Shown here one piece after another: positions 38,609 to 48,182 of a DNA stretch of 64,000 nucleotides. The number at the start of each line of letters is the position of its first letter. Within the stretch, counting starts at the first letter, position 1. The stretch comes from Anaerobium acetethylicum. Lineage in GTDB: Bacteria; Bacillota; Clostridia; Lachnospirales; Lachnospiraceae. The stretch spans positions 552,291 to 616,290 of the forward strand of contig NZ_FMKA01000001.1 of assembly GCF_900096945.1 (NCBI RefSeq), given 5' to 3'. Position numbers and translations under genes: made by a program. The notes below the pieces were generated by a model, which was not told where the DNA came from, ran no database searches, and saw nothing but the letters and a program-made list of their open reading frames with translations.

Positions 38609-38935
38609 ACCCCTGTCCGAAAGCCCATCCATTAAAACTTCTCCCACTACAGTCATTATTTTAACATTCCCTCTGCTTACCGCCTAATGACAGGCTTTAA
38701 GTTTTAGTAGCTTCATGAATTCTTCCATTCCCTCAAAGCTTTGGAAACGAAGTGCCTCACATCATTTGATGCCGAGCTCTTAAACTGTGAGTGGTTTAAG
38801 TTCGACAGCTGCCGCTAGGCAGCGTACGCTAAATTTTCGTCTGCGTTTATGTTTATTTTCCGGATTGGTGACGCGGACCCAGACCGCGAGTGGCTACTTT
38901 AATTTCAAAACCCCCGTCGAAACCAGTACAACCCC
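38590..38935 (-). ncRNA. ssrA: transfer-messenger RNA (tmRNA)
   Basis: About 346 nt. The 5' end GGGGTTGTACTGGTTTCGAC and the 3' end GGTTCGATTCCCCTCAGCTC followed by CA form the tRNA-like domain: GGGGUUG pairs with CAGCUCC to give the seven-pair acceptor stem, with A as discriminator. CCA is not encoded (the next bases are TAT). The internal reading frame at 38844-38815 starts at the resume codon GCA and encodes ADENLAYAA followed by TAG, a typical clostridial degradation tag. With SmpB it rescues stalled ribosomes. The smpB and rnr genes lie immediately upstream, the usual arrangement. The 3' end serves as an integration site. Confidence 0.96.
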
Positions 38936-38976
38936 GAACATGTTCGGTTGAGTGGTATACAGACGCGTATAGACAT

Positions 38977-39005
38977 ATTATATACTAAATACTGACGCAT
39001 TGCAA
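38977..39005 (-). promoter_or_regulatory. ssrA promoter
   Basis: Minus strand: -35 TTGCAA (39000-39005), 17-nt spacer, -10 TATAAT (38977-38982). The start point would be about 35 nt before the mature tmRNA 5' end, consistent with a leader removed by RNase P. Confidence 0.75.
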
Positions 39006-39294
39006 TGGCAGGCATACCCATTTTCTTTTATTTTTCAAGCCTTTTTTCAAGCCATTTTTCAAGTTCGTTACAAAGCCAGTTACGAAGCCAGTTTTGCGCT
39101 GTTCACCGGAAGGCTCTGCAAGCCTCGCAAGCCTCATACAGCCTGTCTGATCCGCCATGCTTCCCCATTCATTCAGGCAGGCTGTATTTTTATCACAGCC
39201 TGCCTGGCATATGTTTCAGCACGATCAGGAACTGCCGGGATGCCATTCCGCATGGGCCTTCCGCATTACCTCCCGAACTCCCCCAGCCCATCAT
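39006..39294. other. non-coding gap between ssrA promoter and smpB
   Basis: No gene. GGCAGGCTGT (39176-39185) pairs with ACAGCCTGCC (39195-39204), a strong hairpin 90 nt after the smpB stop; it lacks a T run but may still end or protect the rnr-smpB transcript. TTTTCAAGCC-type short repeats occur around 39030-39062. Confidence 0.5.
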
Positions 39295-39762
39295 CTAGTA
39301 CAGGTTTTTCACCTTAAAGTCTTTCTCAGCTTCCCTTCGCTGATCTTTCTTCGCGATGTCCTGGCGCTTGTCATAGAGCTTCTTGCCTCGTGCAAGGCCT
39401 ATCTCCAGCTTGATCAGGCTTCCTTTCAGGTAAACCTGCAGAGGCACGATGGTGTACCCCTTGGCCGCCATCTGCCCTGCTATCTTGTTGATTTCGTATT
39501 TGTGCAGGAGGAGCTTCCTGACCCTCAGCGGATCCTTGTTGAAGATATTTCCTTTTTCGTAGGGGCTGATGTGCATGTTGTAGATGTACAGCTCCCCATT
39601 TTCCACGCGGATGAAGGACTCCTTGATGCTGCATTTTCCCATTCTGAGGGATTTTACTTCTGTTCCATGAAGCACGATGCCCGCTTCAAAGGTGTCTTCT
39701 ATAAAGTAATCAAATCTTGCCTTTTTGTTGTTTGCGATTAGTTTTATGCTTTCTTTTGCCAC
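39295..39762 (-). CDS. smpB: SsrA-binding protein SmpB
   Basis: A 155-residue partner of tmRNA that delivers it to stalled ribosomes. The start is GTG at 39762 ([20 protein letters not shown] follows), with AGAGGATAA upstream; this is the family's normal N-terminus. Typical segments: [45 protein letters not shown] and the basic tail [17 protein letters not shown] that contacts the decoding centre. The gene overlaps the 3' end of rnr by 53 nt and precedes ssrA. Confidence 0.96.
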   Translation of the reverse strand: MAKESIKLIANNKKARFDYFIEDTFEAGIVLHGTEVKSLRMGKCSIKESFIRVENGELYIYNMHISPYEKGNIFNKDPLRVRKLLLHKYEINKIAGQMAAKGYTIVPLQVYLKGSLIKLEIGLARGKKLYDKRQDIAKKDQRREAEKDFKVKNLY

Positions 39763-41908
39763 TGTTATCCTCTTCTTCCCCTTCTTCCCGGGCCATTTCA
39801 AAATCAATTGTGCGCTGCAGCTTGTCGGCTCCGGTGACTTCTATTTTTACTTTCTGTCCAAGTTTATATGATTTGTGATTGCGTTCCCCGACCATTTCAT
39901 AGGACTTCTCGTCGTAGTTGTAATAGTCGTCCCTGAGAGATGTGACGTGGACCATGCCTTCAATTGTATTCGGAAGTTCCACGTAGATTCCCCAGTTTGT
40001 GATTCCTGATATGACTCCTTCGAACACTTCCCCAATATGGGTTTCCATAAACTCCACTTTCTTGAGCTTGTTTGTCTCGCGCTCAGCTTCTTCAGCCCTT
40101 CTCTCGGTCTCGCTGGCATGCTTTGCGACTTCCGGCAGTATGGCCTCATAATGCTGCAGGCGCTTTTCGCTCATTTTTCCGCGGAGGGTCTCCTTTATGA
40201 TCCTGTGGATCTGCAGATCCGGATACCTTCTGATCGGGGACGTGAAATGGCAGTAATATTTGGTTGCCAGGCCGAAATGTCCTGTGCTGACCGTTGTATA
40301 TTTTGCCTGTTTCATTGATCTCAGGGTCAGCCTGCTGATCAGCGGCTCTTCCGGCGTATCTTCAATCTGAACCAGCAGCTTCTGAAGCTCCTTCGGATGG
40401 ATCTCGTCCTTTGTGATTTTTATGGAGTAGCCGAAGTTGTTGATGAACATGCCCAGCTGCTGTATCCTCTCTGGATCAGGATTGTCGTGGGTCCTGTAGA
40501 CGAAAGGCATCTCCTGCCAGAAGAAATCCTGGGCTACGGTCTCATTGGCGATCAGCATGAAATCCTCTATGATCTTTGTAGCCGAATTTCTCTCATAGGC
40601 CTTTACTTCGATCGGACGGCCTTCCGCATCCAGTACGATTTTGCTTTCCGGGAAATCAAAATCGATGGATCCTCTCTTGCGTCTCTTTTCCCTGAGAATC
40701 CTGGCCAGCTCCTCCATAAGATCGAACATGGGAACCAGGGGTTCATATTCCTGCAGCTCTTCGCTGTCCCTGTCTTCCACTATCTTTTTGACGCTGGTAT
40801 ATGTCATCCTCCGGTCCACGTTTATGACAGTCTCGGCTATCTTGTGGCCCGTCACTGTGCCTTTTTCATCTATCGTCATGATGCAGCTGAGTGCAAGCCG
40901 GTCTACGCCCTGGTTGAGGGAACAGATTCCGTTCGACAGCGTATGTGGGAGCATTGGGATGACCCTGTCCACCAGATAGACGCTTGTCCCCCTGTTGAGA
41001 GCTTCCACATCAAGGGCGCTTTTTTCCTGCACATAGTTTGTCACGTCTGCTATATGGACGCCCAGGGTGTAGGTGTTGTTTTCCTTTGAAATCGTAATGG
41101 CATCATCCAGATCCTTTGCATCCTCGCCGTCGATCGTGACGGTAGGCCAGTCCCTGATATCCATCCTGCCGGCCATATCTGCGGTGCTGACCTCGCCCGG
41201 GGCGTTCTCAGCCTGGTTCATGACCTTCTCAGGGAATTCAGTCGGCAGCTCATAACCGCGGACTATGGACATGATGTCTGTCCCCGGATCGTTGATATGC
41301 CCTATGATCTCCCTGACCTTGCCCTCAGGCTTCTTGGTACTGCTTCCGAAGTCTGTGATCTCCACGACCACCTTGTGTCCCGTTACGGCACCTTTAGAGC
41401 GCTCAAGGGGGACAAATATGTCCCTGGCAAATTTCAGGTTGTCCGTTACGACAAAACCGAAATTCTTATTTCTCTGGAATGTCCCCACAACCTCGTTCAT
41501 TCCATGGGAAAGGATCTTCACAACAGTGCCTTCCTGCCGCTTGCCGCCCTTCGCCGGAGTGATCGCCACCTGCACCGTATCCTTGTGAAGTGCGCCGTTA
41601 GATGCGGATTCAGGAATGAAGACGTCCTCATCCATTCCTTCAATGGTCACAAAACCGAATCCCTTGGGATGGCCTTCATAAACGCCTGAAAGTACAACGC
41701 CCTCTGCTTTGGTGAATTTCCCTTTTTTTGATACCTCTATTTTGCCTTCTGCAAGCAGGGCATCCAGGACAAGCCTCAGATCATTCCTGTCCTCTTTCGG
41801 AATCTGCAGCAGCATGGCAATCTCCTTGATTTTCATAGGAACGTATGCTTCATCGCAAATTATGTCATATATTACTTTCTTTCTGCCTTCAAATAAATCT
41901 TCTATCAT
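39710..41908 (-). CDS. rnr: ribonuclease R
   Basis: A 732-residue 3'-5' exoribonuclease of the RNB family, degrading structured RNA and defective mRNAs tagged by trans-translation. Order: N-terminal winged helix (1-65), cold-shock domains (about 70-220), the RNB catalytic domain with [19 protein letters not shown] (metal-binding aspartates), and a C-terminal S1 domain [20 protein letters not shown] with a basic tail ending [15 protein letters not shown]. The ATG at 41908 is 8 nt after GGGAG; a GTG three codons earlier is less likely. In operon with secG upstream (separated by a terminator) and smpB downstream. Confidence 0.95.
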   Translation of the reverse strand: MIEDLFEGRKKVIYDIICDEAYVPMKIKEIAMLLQIPKEDRNDLRLVLDALLAEGKIEVSKKGKFTKAEGVVLSGVYEGHPKGFGFVTIEGMDEDVFIPESASNGALHKDTVQVAITPAKGGKRQEGTVVKILSHGMNEVVGTFQRNKNFGFVVTDNLKFARDIFVPLERSKGAVTGHKVVVEITDFGSSTKKPEGKVREIIGHINDPGTDIMSIVRGYELPTEFPEKVMNQAENAPGEVSTADMAGRMDIRDWPTVTIDGEDAKDLDDAITISKENNTYTLGVHIADVTNYVQEKSALDVEALNRGTSVYLVDRVIPMLPHTLSNGICSLNQGVDRLALSCIMTIDEKGTVTGHKIAETVINVDRRMTYTSVKKIVEDRDSEELQEYEPLVPMFDLMEELARILREKRRKRGSIDFDFPESKIVLDAEGRPIEVKAYERNSATKIIEDFMLIANETVAQDFFWQEMPFVYRTHDNPDPERIQQLGMFINNFGYSIKITKDEIHPKELQKLLVQIEDTPEEPLISRLTLRSMKQAKYTTVSTGHFGLATKYYCHFTSPIRRYPDLQIHRIIKETLRGKMSEKRLQHYEAILPEVAKHASETERRAEEAERETNKLKKVEFMETHIGEVFEGVISGITNWGIYVELPNTIEGMVHVTSLRDDYYNYDEKSYEMVGERNHKSYKLGQKVKIEVTGADKLQRTIDFEMAREEGEEEDNSGKRKHKTNRKQQKGKI

Positions 41909-42006
41909 TCCACACACTCCCTTTTCTCCGTATTTTGGACGGAGACCGTTTATCTATTGAATCTATTACCATTATGAAATAATTATACTCAATTTTGAGA
42001 AAAAAA

Positions 42007-42029
42007 AACACTCTTTTAACAAGAGTGTT
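42007..42029 (-). terminator. intrinsic terminator after secG
   Basis: AACACTCTT (42007-42015) pairs with AAGAGTGTT (42021-42029); the minus strand continues with eight or more T. It lies between secG and rnr. Confidence 0.85.
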
Positions 42030-42036
42030 CATAATC

Positions 42037-42273
42037 TTAAAAATTAATGTTTAAAATTGCAGCTAAAACGATAAAAGCAATTGCAAGAAACTTTGTAGAT
42101 TTTGCAAGAGCACCTTCCATTGAACGACCCTTGTTCTTTCCCCAATAAGATTCTGCAGCTCCGCTGATCGCGCCGAGTCCTGCCGACTTACCTTCCTGCA
42201 TTAAAACGATTACTGTTAAAGCGATACAAACTAAAATAAAAACAACTGTAAGTATGATTCTTAAAATATCCAC
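42037..42273 (-). CDS. secG: preprotein translocase subunit SecG
   Basis: A 78-residue membrane subunit of the SecYEG channel. Two hydrophobic segments (about 6-27 and 55-76) flank the conserved loop LMQEGKSAGLGAISG and ESYWGKNKGRSMEG. The start is GTG at 42273, eight bases after GGGAGG; an in-frame GTG at 42282 overlaps that ribosome binding site. The order secG-rnr-smpB-ssrA is widely conserved in Firmicutes. Confidence 0.93.
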   Translation of the reverse strand: MDILRIILTVVFILVCIALTVIVLMQEGKSAGLGAISGAAESYWGKNKGRSMEGALAKSTKFLAIAFIVLAAILNINF

Positions 42274-42369
42274 TGTTAGCACCTCCCGTAGTTAAACAAT
42301 ATTAAGTTTAACATATACCGCCAAGGTTTTCAACATCTTTTTGCAATTATCCCCAACTATCTTTTTTCA

Positions 42370-42417
42370 GAACATTCCATTATGTTCTTGCAATTTGGGA
42401 ATAGGTGGATTTATAAT
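42370..42417 (+). promoter_or_regulatory. promoter of the DUF1858 gene with upstream palindrome
   Basis: -35 TTGCAA (42388-42393), 18-nt spacer, -10 TATAAT (42412-42417). Directly upstream, GAACAT (42370-42375) and ATGTTC (42382-42387) form a perfect inverted repeat with a 6-nt centre, abutting the -35: a candidate activator or repressor site. Confidence 0.6.
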
Positions 42418-42457
42418 ATAAAAGATATGTATATCTAAACCTTAAGGAGGAATTCAA

Positions 42458-42667
42458 ATGAAACAGGTAGATAAAACAATGATTATCGGCGATATTTTAA
42501 GAATAGATCAGGGTGTTATTCCTATTCTGCTCCAGTCCGGAATGCACTGCCTTGGATGCCCATCATCCCAGATGGAATCTTTAGCGGACGCATGCATGGT
42601 TCACGGAATCAGCGCTGATGATCTGATTACAGAATTAAACAACTATCTTGCAACTTTAGAAGACTAA
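42458..42667 (+). CDS. DUF1858 domain protein
   Basis: A 69-residue protein of the DUF1858 family (hybrid-cluster-protein-associated redox disulfide domain). It shows MIIGDILRIDQGVIPILLQS, then GMHCLGCPSSQMESL with the CLGC redox pair, and a helical C-terminus. AAGGAGG precedes the ATG. It converges on the hydroxylamine reductase gene across a shared terminator; the family name reflects its frequent association with Hcp. Probable thiol/metal role in nitrosative stress. Confidence 0.88.
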   Translation: MKQVDKTMIIGDILRIDQGVIPILLQSGMHCLGCPSSQMESLADACMVHGISADDLITELNNYLATLED

Positions 42668-42677
42668 TTGAAATTCA

Positions 42678-42721
42678 AAAAAGCTCCCGTCATGGTTTAT
42701 TGCCATTCACGGGAGCTTTTT
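42678..42721. terminator. bidirectional terminator between DUF1858 gene and hcp
   Basis: AAAAAGCTCCCGT (42678-42690) pairs with ACGGGAGCTTTTT (42709-42721), giving T runs on both strands between convergent genes. Confidence 0.88.
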
Positions 42722-42782
42722 TTGCGGCGTTTTACGCCTGCTCAGTCTTCCACATCCTCAGGAAGGGACTCTGTCTCTGTCT

Positions 42783-44420
42783 CTAGTTTAAAAATAATCT
42801 GATGTCATCTTCCACTGTTCCGATTCCTGCGATTCCAAAGGTATCAACTAACACTTTGGCCACGTTCGGTGAAAGGAATGCCGGAAGTGTTGGTCCTAAA
42901 TGGATGTTCTTCACTCCTAAGTGCAAGAGCGCGAGAAGTACGATAACGGCCTTCTGCTCATACCATGCGATGTTATAAGCGATCGGAAGTTCGTTGATGT
43001 CGTCAAGACCGAACACCTCTTTCAGCTTCAGCGCGATCAGGGCAAGGGAGTAGGAATCGTTGCACTGTCCTGCATCAAGCACTCTCGGGATTCCGCCGAT
43101 GTCGCCAAGGTCAAGCTTATTGTATTTGTATTTTGCACAGCCGGCAGTAAGGATCACCGTATCTTTTGGAAGTGCAGCTGCGAAGTCAGTGTAGTAGTTT
43201 CTTGATTTCTGGCGTCCGTCACATCCTGCCATTACGAAGAACTTCTTGATTGCGCCTGATTTTACGGCTTCAACTACAGGGCCTGCAAGCTCGAATACCT
43301 GGTTGTGTGCAAATCCGCCGATGATTTCGCCTTCTTCGATCTGTACAGGAGGTTCGCATTTTTTAGCCATATCAATGATTGCCGAGAAATCCTTCTTTCC
43401 TTCTGCATCCTTTTCAATATGGGCGCATCCTGCAAATCCTGCAGCACCTGTGGTGAACATTCTTCCCTTGTAGGAATCCTTCGGAGGCACGATGCAGTTC
43501 GTGGTCATGAGGATCGGTCCGTTGAAACTTTCAAACTCTTCTTTCTGCTTCCACCATGCATTTCCATAGTTTCCGAAGAAATTGCTGAATTTCTTGAATG
43601 CAGGGTAGTAATGTGCCGGAAGCATTTCTGAATGGGTATATACGTCCACGCCTGTTCCCTGGGTCTGTTCCAGAAGCTGTTCCAGATCCTTCAGGTCATG
43701 TCCTGAAATCAGGATTCCAGGGTTTTTCCCAGTACCGATGTTTACTTTCGTGATTTCCGGATTTCCGTAAGTTCCTGTATTTGCCTCGTCTAAAAGAGCC
43801 ATTCCTGAAACGCCGAACTTGCCTGTTTCAAGTGTCAGGGCAACAAGCTCGTCTGCGCTTAAGCTGTCATCCAGAGTCGCCGCCAGTGCCTTCTGAACAA
43901 ATGCATTGATTTCTGCATTGTCGCGTCCAAGTTCATTTGCATGCTTTACATAAGCAGCAAGGCCTTTCAGCCCGTAAATGATAAGTTCCCTTAAGCTTCT
44001 GACGTCTTCGTTTTCTGTTGCAAGAACGCCCACGACTGCAGCTTTCCTGTCCATTTCTGCCCTGTCGTCAGAGCTCCACAATGCCGCTGCACTGAGTTTT
44101 GAAGTATCTTTGATTCCGGCAACGAGGTCGTTTTTGATTTTAAGCGTCTCCGCTACCCTTGCATAAAAAATTTCATCATCGAAGTTTGCATTCGTGATTG
44201 TTGTGAAGAGGTTTGTCGTAATATAATGGTCCGTCTCAGGTGAAACTGTTTCTCCCTGATCCCTGAGTGCTGTGGTGACCGCGCTCAGACCTTTCGTAAC
44301 ATAAATTAATAAATCCTGTACTCTCGCAAGTTCTGGTGATTTTCCGCACACGCCTGCTTTTGTGCATCCTGTGCATCCTGCTGTCTCCTGACACTGATAA
44401 CAAAACATTGTATTTTCCAT
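42783..44420 (-). CDS. hcp: hydroxylamine reductase (hybrid-cluster protein)
   Basis: A 545-residue Hcp, an iron-sulfur-oxygen hybrid-cluster enzyme linked to NO and hydroxylamine detoxification. The N-terminal cubane ligands are in [20 protein letters not shown] and the following CGK. Hybrid-cluster ligands appear in [11 protein letters not shown] (His), [11 protein letters not shown] (Glu), [11 protein letters not shown] (Cys), [12 protein letters not shown] (Cys), [10 protein letters not shown] (Cys) and [12 protein letters not shown] (Cys). AGGAG fixes the ATG at 44420. The nearby DUF1858 gene supports a nitrosative-stress unit. No NADH-dependent Hcr partner is present. Confidence 0.96.
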   Translation of the reverse strand: MENTMFCYQCQETAGCTGCTKAGVCGKSPELARVQDLLIYVTKGLSAVTTALRDQGETVSPETDHYITTNLFTTITNANFDDEIFYARVAETLKIKNDLVAGIKDTSKLSAAALWSSDDRAEMDRKAAVVGVLATENEDVRSLRELIIYGLKGLAAYVKHANELGRDNAEINAFVQKALAATLDDSLSADELVALTLETGKFGVSGMALLDEANTGTYGNPEITKVNIGTGKNPGILISGHDLKDLEQLLEQTQGTGVDVYTHSEMLPAHYYPAFKKFSNFFGNYGNAWWKQKEEFESFNGPILMTTNCIVPPKDSYKGRMFTTGAAGFAGCAHIEKDAEGKKDFSAIIDMAKKCEPPVQIEEGEIIGGFAHNQVFELAGPVVEAVKSGAIKKFFVMAGCDGRQKSRNYYTDFAAALPKDTVILTAGCAKYKYNKLDLGDIGGIPRVLDAGQCNDSYSLALIALKLKEVFGLDDINELPIAYNIAWYEQKAVIVLLALLHLGVKNIHLGPTLPAFLSPNVAKVLVDTFGIAGIGTVEDDIRLFLN

Positions 44421-44628
44421 GATCATTCTCCTTTTCGCTCTCGCTTGGTTGATGAGTTAAGTATAGTATATTTTGCGGCACCCATTTGTAGCTATGGCAA
44501 CATTTTGTGAGAATGTGCTGGAAACATACATATTTTACATCATTTCCTCATTATGATCGCTTTTGCAGATTAACGACTGCTATTTTGCAAATATTCTGTT
44601 GGCACTCCGCTCCTGTCAGTTCAAAAAA

Positions 44629-44656
44629 AACAGATGCGGCATCTGCCGCATCTGTT
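44629..44656 (-). terminator. intrinsic terminator after scpB
   Basis: AACAGATGCGGCA (44629-44641) pairs with TGCCGCATCTGTT (44644-44656), followed on the minus strand by eight T. It ends the scpA-scpB transcript. Confidence 0.88.
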
Positions 44657-44666
44657 ATAAGCCATT

Positions 44667-45236
44667 CTATACATCAAGTTTAAGCTGGATCTCTTCCTCT
44701 GCTTCAGCCTTGAAATCTTCCACCTTCTCCTGCTGGATGATCGGAAGCTCCTCGACTGACTGGACTCCGAAGCTCCTTAGGAACTCCTCTGTCGTTGCAA
44801 AAAGGATCGGCCTTCCCGGTGCGTCGAGCCTTCCCACTTCGCATATGAGGTTGTACTCCACCAGCTTGTTGACTGCATGGTCGCATTTTACGCCACGGAT
44901 CTTTTCTATCTCCAGCTTCGTAATAGGCTGCTTGTAGGCCACGATTGACAGCGTCTCAAGCAGTACATCGGTAAGCACGTGCTTATGGGGCTGCTTCGCG
45001 ATTTTGATTATATATTCGTACATTTCAGTCTTTGTGCACATCTGAAATGAATTTTCCAGTTCTATGATCCTGATGCCTCTGTCCTGGGCATTATATTTAT
45101 CCATCATATTGTGTATGATCTTTCGCGTCGTTTCTATGTCGTGCTCGATCACCGCTGCAATTTTCTCTATTTCCACCGAATTTCCCATTGCAAAAAGCAC
45201 GGCTTCGATAACGGCTTCCAGTTTCTGTATTTCCAA
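44667..45236 (-). CDS. scpB: segregation and condensation protein B
   Basis: A 189-residue ScpB, the winged-helix kite subunit of the SMC-ScpAB condensin. Two tandem winged helices: residues 1-80 (KLEAVIEAVLFAMGNSVEIE) and 85-165 (LTDVLLETLSIVAYKQPITK, then IRGVKCDHAVNKLVEYNLIC and the wing GRPILFATTEEFLRSFG). It lies 51 nt downstream of scpA on the same strand. Confidence 0.95.
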   Translation of the reverse strand: MEIQKLEAVIEAVLFAMGNSVEIEKIAAVIEHDIETTRKIIHNMMDKYNAQDRGIRIIELENSFQMCTKTEMYEYIIKIAKQPHKHVLTDVLLETLSIVAYKQPITKLEIEKIRGVKCDHAVNKLVEYNLICEVGRLDAPGRPILFATTEEFLRSFGVQSVEELPIIQQEKVEDFKAEAEEEIQLKLDV

Positions 45237-45287
45237 TTGTTTTCCTCGCTTTTCAAGTAAATTGCCAGACCTGAAGATTTCCCGCTT

Positions 45288-46037
45288 CTATGCCGCTTTC
45301 ACTGCGGTTATAAGGATATCGTCAAAGGTATATTCCTGTGAGATGTTTATCTTTCCGATTTTCATCAGCTCAAGGACCGCCAGGAAGGTGACGATGATCT
45401 CCATTTTTCCGCACTGTCTTTCCAGCAGCTGCCTGAAGCTGAATTCTCCATTCTCATTTGCATAGGCTTCAATGTATCCGATTTTATCCGTCAGGCTGAC
45501 TTCCTCTTTTTCAATCCTGCCGAACTTGCTCCTTACGGGATCGATCCTGTCAGACTGCTTCCTGATGATCGACTTGAAGATTGCATGGAGCCTCGTGAGG
45601 GTAATGCCGTCAAGAAGAGCTTCCAGGTCTACAGGTTCCGTGTAGTTCATGACCTCGGCAGGGATTGTGGACTGCTTGTACATGGATTTCCCCGCATCAA
45701 CCAGCCTGTCCTTCAGCTCAAATGACATGTACTTGTACATCTTGTACTCAAGAAGCTGTTCGATCAGCTCCTGTCTCGGATCCTCTTCCTCTCCGTCTTC
45801 GTTGATTTCCCTCGGAAGAAGCATCCTGGATTTGATGTCGATGAGCGTCGCTGCCATCACAAGGAATTCGCTCATGATGTCAAGATCCTGACGCTCGATA
45901 TCCTGGATGTATTCCAGATACTGCTTCGTAATCTCCACAATCGGTATATCGTATATATTGACTTTATTCTTCTCTATCAGATGCAGCAGAAGGTCCAGAG
46001 GTCCTTCAAACGCCTGCAGCTTTACAGGTATTCCCAT
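45288..46037 (-). CDS. scpA: segregation and condensation protein A
   Basis: A 249-residue ScpA kleisin that bridges the SMC heads. N-terminal FEGPLDLLLHLIEKNKVNIY and DIPIVEITKQYLEYI are diagnostic; MAATLIDIKSRMLLP and the C-terminal winged helix VTFLAVLELMKIGKINISQE complete the family pattern. First gene of scpAB. Confidence 0.95.
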   Translation of the reverse strand: MGIPVKLQAFEGPLDLLLHLIEKNKVNIYDIPIVEITKQYLEYIQDIERQDLDIMSEFLVMAATLIDIKSRMLLPREINEDGEEEDPRQELIEQLLEYKMYKYMSFELKDRLVDAGKSMYKQSTIPAEVMNYTEPVDLEALLDGITLTRLHAIFKSIIRKQSDRIDPVRSKFGRIEKEEVSLTDKIGYIEAYANENGEFSFRQLLERQCGKMEIIVTFLAVLELMKIGKINISQEYTFDDILITAVKAA

Positions 46038-46107
46038 ATTATTCTACATTCCTTTGCCTGTTTTGACAGTCTCAACAATTACTATTTTACTACAAAACAA
46101 ATTAATT

Positions 46108-46977
46108 TCAAGCCTTACCCTTCAAAGTCACAAGAACCAGTTCCGCAGGATTGTTGAACCTGATGTTGATGGTATGCGTCCCGAGCCCCCTGCTGAGGAT
46201 CATTTTGTGGCGATCCTTCTCAAACAGGCCTCCGTCATATTCAGGAAACAGCCTGACCTGCGGGGATGCCACTCCTCCGATAAAAGGAAGCCTTGCTATT
46301 CCACCGTGGATATGGCCTGCAAATACCAGATCGGCGCCCCAGTCTGCATATTCCCTGAAGTAGCACGGATTATGCGCAATCAGTATCGTATATCTGTCAT
46401 CTTTACGGCCAATAAGGCTTTCGATGTATCCCTGCTCCATCGGCTCGTCATGAAACCTTTTATAGTATTTTTTATCGATCTCAATCCCCCAGATATCAAC
46501 AGGCGTATTTCCAAGCATGATGGTCTCTCTCCTGTTTTCCAGGACATGGATTCCCATAGCCTTGATCCGCTCCATATAATCCTCGTACATGGTCCCGTAT
46601 TTTTCCGGGTATATGCGCAGCCTGTATTCATGGTTGCCTATTCCGTAGTAGACCGGGTATCTCTGAGACAGATTTGCCAGAAGGTCCAGCGGCACCGTGA
46701 ACTCCCGTCCTGGCTTTGCCACCAGAAGGTCTCCTGCGGCTATGATGATATCAGGCTCTGCACGGTCTATGGCCTTTATGAGCCTTGCATTCCCCTTGCC
46801 ATAGGATCGGTTATGGAGATCTGCAAGCACGATTATCTTCACATCTTTTTCATTCTTGCTGAATTCGGATCCATGTACCGTATACTTCCTCACCCTGAAA
46901 ATTCTGGTTTCTATGAGTATGTCCGCTATGATCAGTGCTGCAATTACAGCTGCGGCCGCGATTATATATTCTGGCAT
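46108..46977 (-). CDS. membrane-anchored metallophosphoesterase (YkuE/YaeI-like)
   Basis: A 289-residue calcineurin-like phosphoesterase with an N-terminal membrane helix (4-22). Metal motifs in order: LADLHNR, AAGDLLV, GNHEYRL, IAHNP and FAGHIHGG. Relatives cleave phosphodiesters such as UDP-diacylglucosamine or lipid-linked substrates; the substrate here is open. GGAAG stands upstream of the ATG. Confidence 0.88.
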   Translation of the reverse strand: MPEYIIAAAAVIAALIIADILIETRIFRVRKYTVHGSEFSKNEKDVKIIVLADLHNRSYGKGNARLIKAIDRAEPDIIIAAGDLLVAKPGREFTVPLDLLANLSQRYPVYYGIGNHEYRLRIYPEKYGTMYEDYMERIKAMGIHVLENRRETIMLGNTPVDIWGIEIDKKYYKRFHDEPMEQGYIESLIGRKDDRYTILIAHNPCYFREYADWGADLVFAGHIHGGIARLPFIGGVASPQVRLFPEYDGGLFEKDRHKMILSRGLGTHTINIRFNNPAELVLVTLKGKA

Positions 46978-46990
46978 TTGGTCTTCCTTC

Positions 46991-47029
46991 CCTTATATCT
47001 ATACCTTATATCTATACCTTATATCTATA
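46991..47029. repeat. 13-bp tandem repeat, three copies
   Basis: CCTTATATCTATA repeated at 46991-47003, 47004-47016 and 47017-47029, between the phosphoesterase ribosome binding region and the end of the CoA-binding gene; it overlaps that gene's stop codon. Slippage could vary the spacing. Confidence 0.8.
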
Positions 47030-47408
47030 CCATATGGCTTGTCTCAACCAGCACGCACTTCTGCACCACATCGAGGTCATATTTTTTTGCCTCCTGCAGA
47101 ATCTCAAAACTTACTGTCCCTGGCTGCAGCCATATGGTCCTGATATTTTTTTCTGCACAGTCTTTGATATATCCCAGACCGATCTTAGGATTTACCACAA
47201 AAACTGCAACCTCTACGCCATCCGGAATATCACACACATTGTTATAAAGGCTGCATCCGCATGCCTCGCAGTATTTTGGCGATATGCCGTAGACTTCGGC
47301 TCCAATATCCCTGAGCCTCTTGAATATCTTATACCCGTATTTATCCTGATCTGTAGTAACTCCGATTACTGCCCACTTTTTTGTGCTTTCCGCAAGTTTT
47401 ACTGCCAT
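47025..47408 (-). CDS. CoA-binding domain protein (YccU-like)
   Basis: A 127-residue Rossmann-type CoA-binding protein: KWAVIGVTTDQDKYGYKIFK at the N-terminus, EVYGISPKY, VEVAVFVVNPKIGLGYIKDC and NIRTIWLQPGTVS. The ATG at 47408 overlaps the upstream gene's stop as TAATG, with GAGG upstream, so translation is coupled. Function within the family is poorly defined. Confidence 0.88.
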   Translation of the reverse strand: MAVKLAESTKKWAVIGVTTDQDKYGYKIFKRLRDIGAEVYGISPKYCEACGCSLYNNVCDIPDGVEVAVFVVNPKIGLGYIKDCAEKNIRTIWLQPGTVSFEILQEAKKYDLDVVQKCVLVETSHMV

Positions 47409-47977
47409 TATCCATCCACCTCGCAACTTTCTGATCGTTCTTCCGTATCTGCAAATATAACGTTCTTCGCGCATAAAATGAAATCTACTAAATAATAGAT
47501 GACTGCTGCACGGGCAAACAGTATGCCTGCTCCTTTCGGATAAGCCGTTGCAATCTTCTCTACGGCGCCCTGAAGGAATAAAAAGAGTACCAGGGTATAG
47601 ACCCCCCAGGCGATGGAGCTCTCAAGACACAGGATTCCCTTGTAATTGAAGGGCTTCTCATTGTAATCCCACCATACTTCTCCAAATAATCTGATCATGA
47701 TCCTTGCGGTCAGATATTCGATTGCCGTGGCAATGATAGCTCCGCATGCATACAGCAATATATAGTTTCCTTCCAGCGGGCTGAGCAGAAAATAAACCGT
47801 AATCGCCCCTGCGCCATAGATCGGACAGAAAGGTCCCCTGACGAATCCTCTGTTTGTCAGCTTCCTGCTGCAGACCGACATATATGCCGATTCAATCGCC
47901 CATCCAAGAATACTGTAAATAATAAACCACTGCACTATATAATATATTTCGTTTCCCAAAATCTGATAATTCCACAT
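47408..47977 (-). CDS. CmpB-type putative ABC transporter permease / DUF1113 membrane protein
   Basis: A 189-residue protein with about five hydrophobic segments: FIIYSILGWAIESAYMSVC, then NRGFVRGPFCPIYGAGAITV, the signature of the putative ABC-transporter type membrane family common in Lachnospiraceae, and EVWWDYNEKPFNYKGILCLE. GGGGAGGAT fixes the ATG at 47977. Role unknown; it is coupled to the CoA-binding gene. Confidence 0.8.
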   Translation of the reverse strand: MWNYQILGNEIYYIVQWFIIYSILGWAIESAYMSVCSRKLTNRGFVRGPFCPIYGAGAITVYFLLSPLEGNYILLYACGAIIATAIEYLTARIMIRLFGEVWWDYNEKPFNYKGILCLESSIAWGVYTLVLFLFLQGAVEKIATAYPKGAGILFARAAVIYYLVDFILCAKNVIFADTEERSESCEVDG

Positions 47978-48182
47978 ATCATATCCTCCCCGCATCGTCT
48001 ATCCTGTTTTGGCTGTTCAATAGCTTTTGTCATTGCAACTTCCGCCGCACGGCCGAAAAGCTATATCTAGTAGATGATTTTATCATAAAATGGTTTTTCT
48101 TTCCACCTGAAAATAAAATAACGCGCTGCATCCAGGCGAAATGTTTTCTTTCTTATAAAAAAATTCGTCTGATGAGACAAAA

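Noticed and set aside
45907-47247. Long plus-strand open frame of 446 codons
   Set aside because: It lies antisense to scpA, the metallophosphoesterase and the start of the CoA-binding gene, has no ribosome binding site, and its translation looks like a shadow of those genes.
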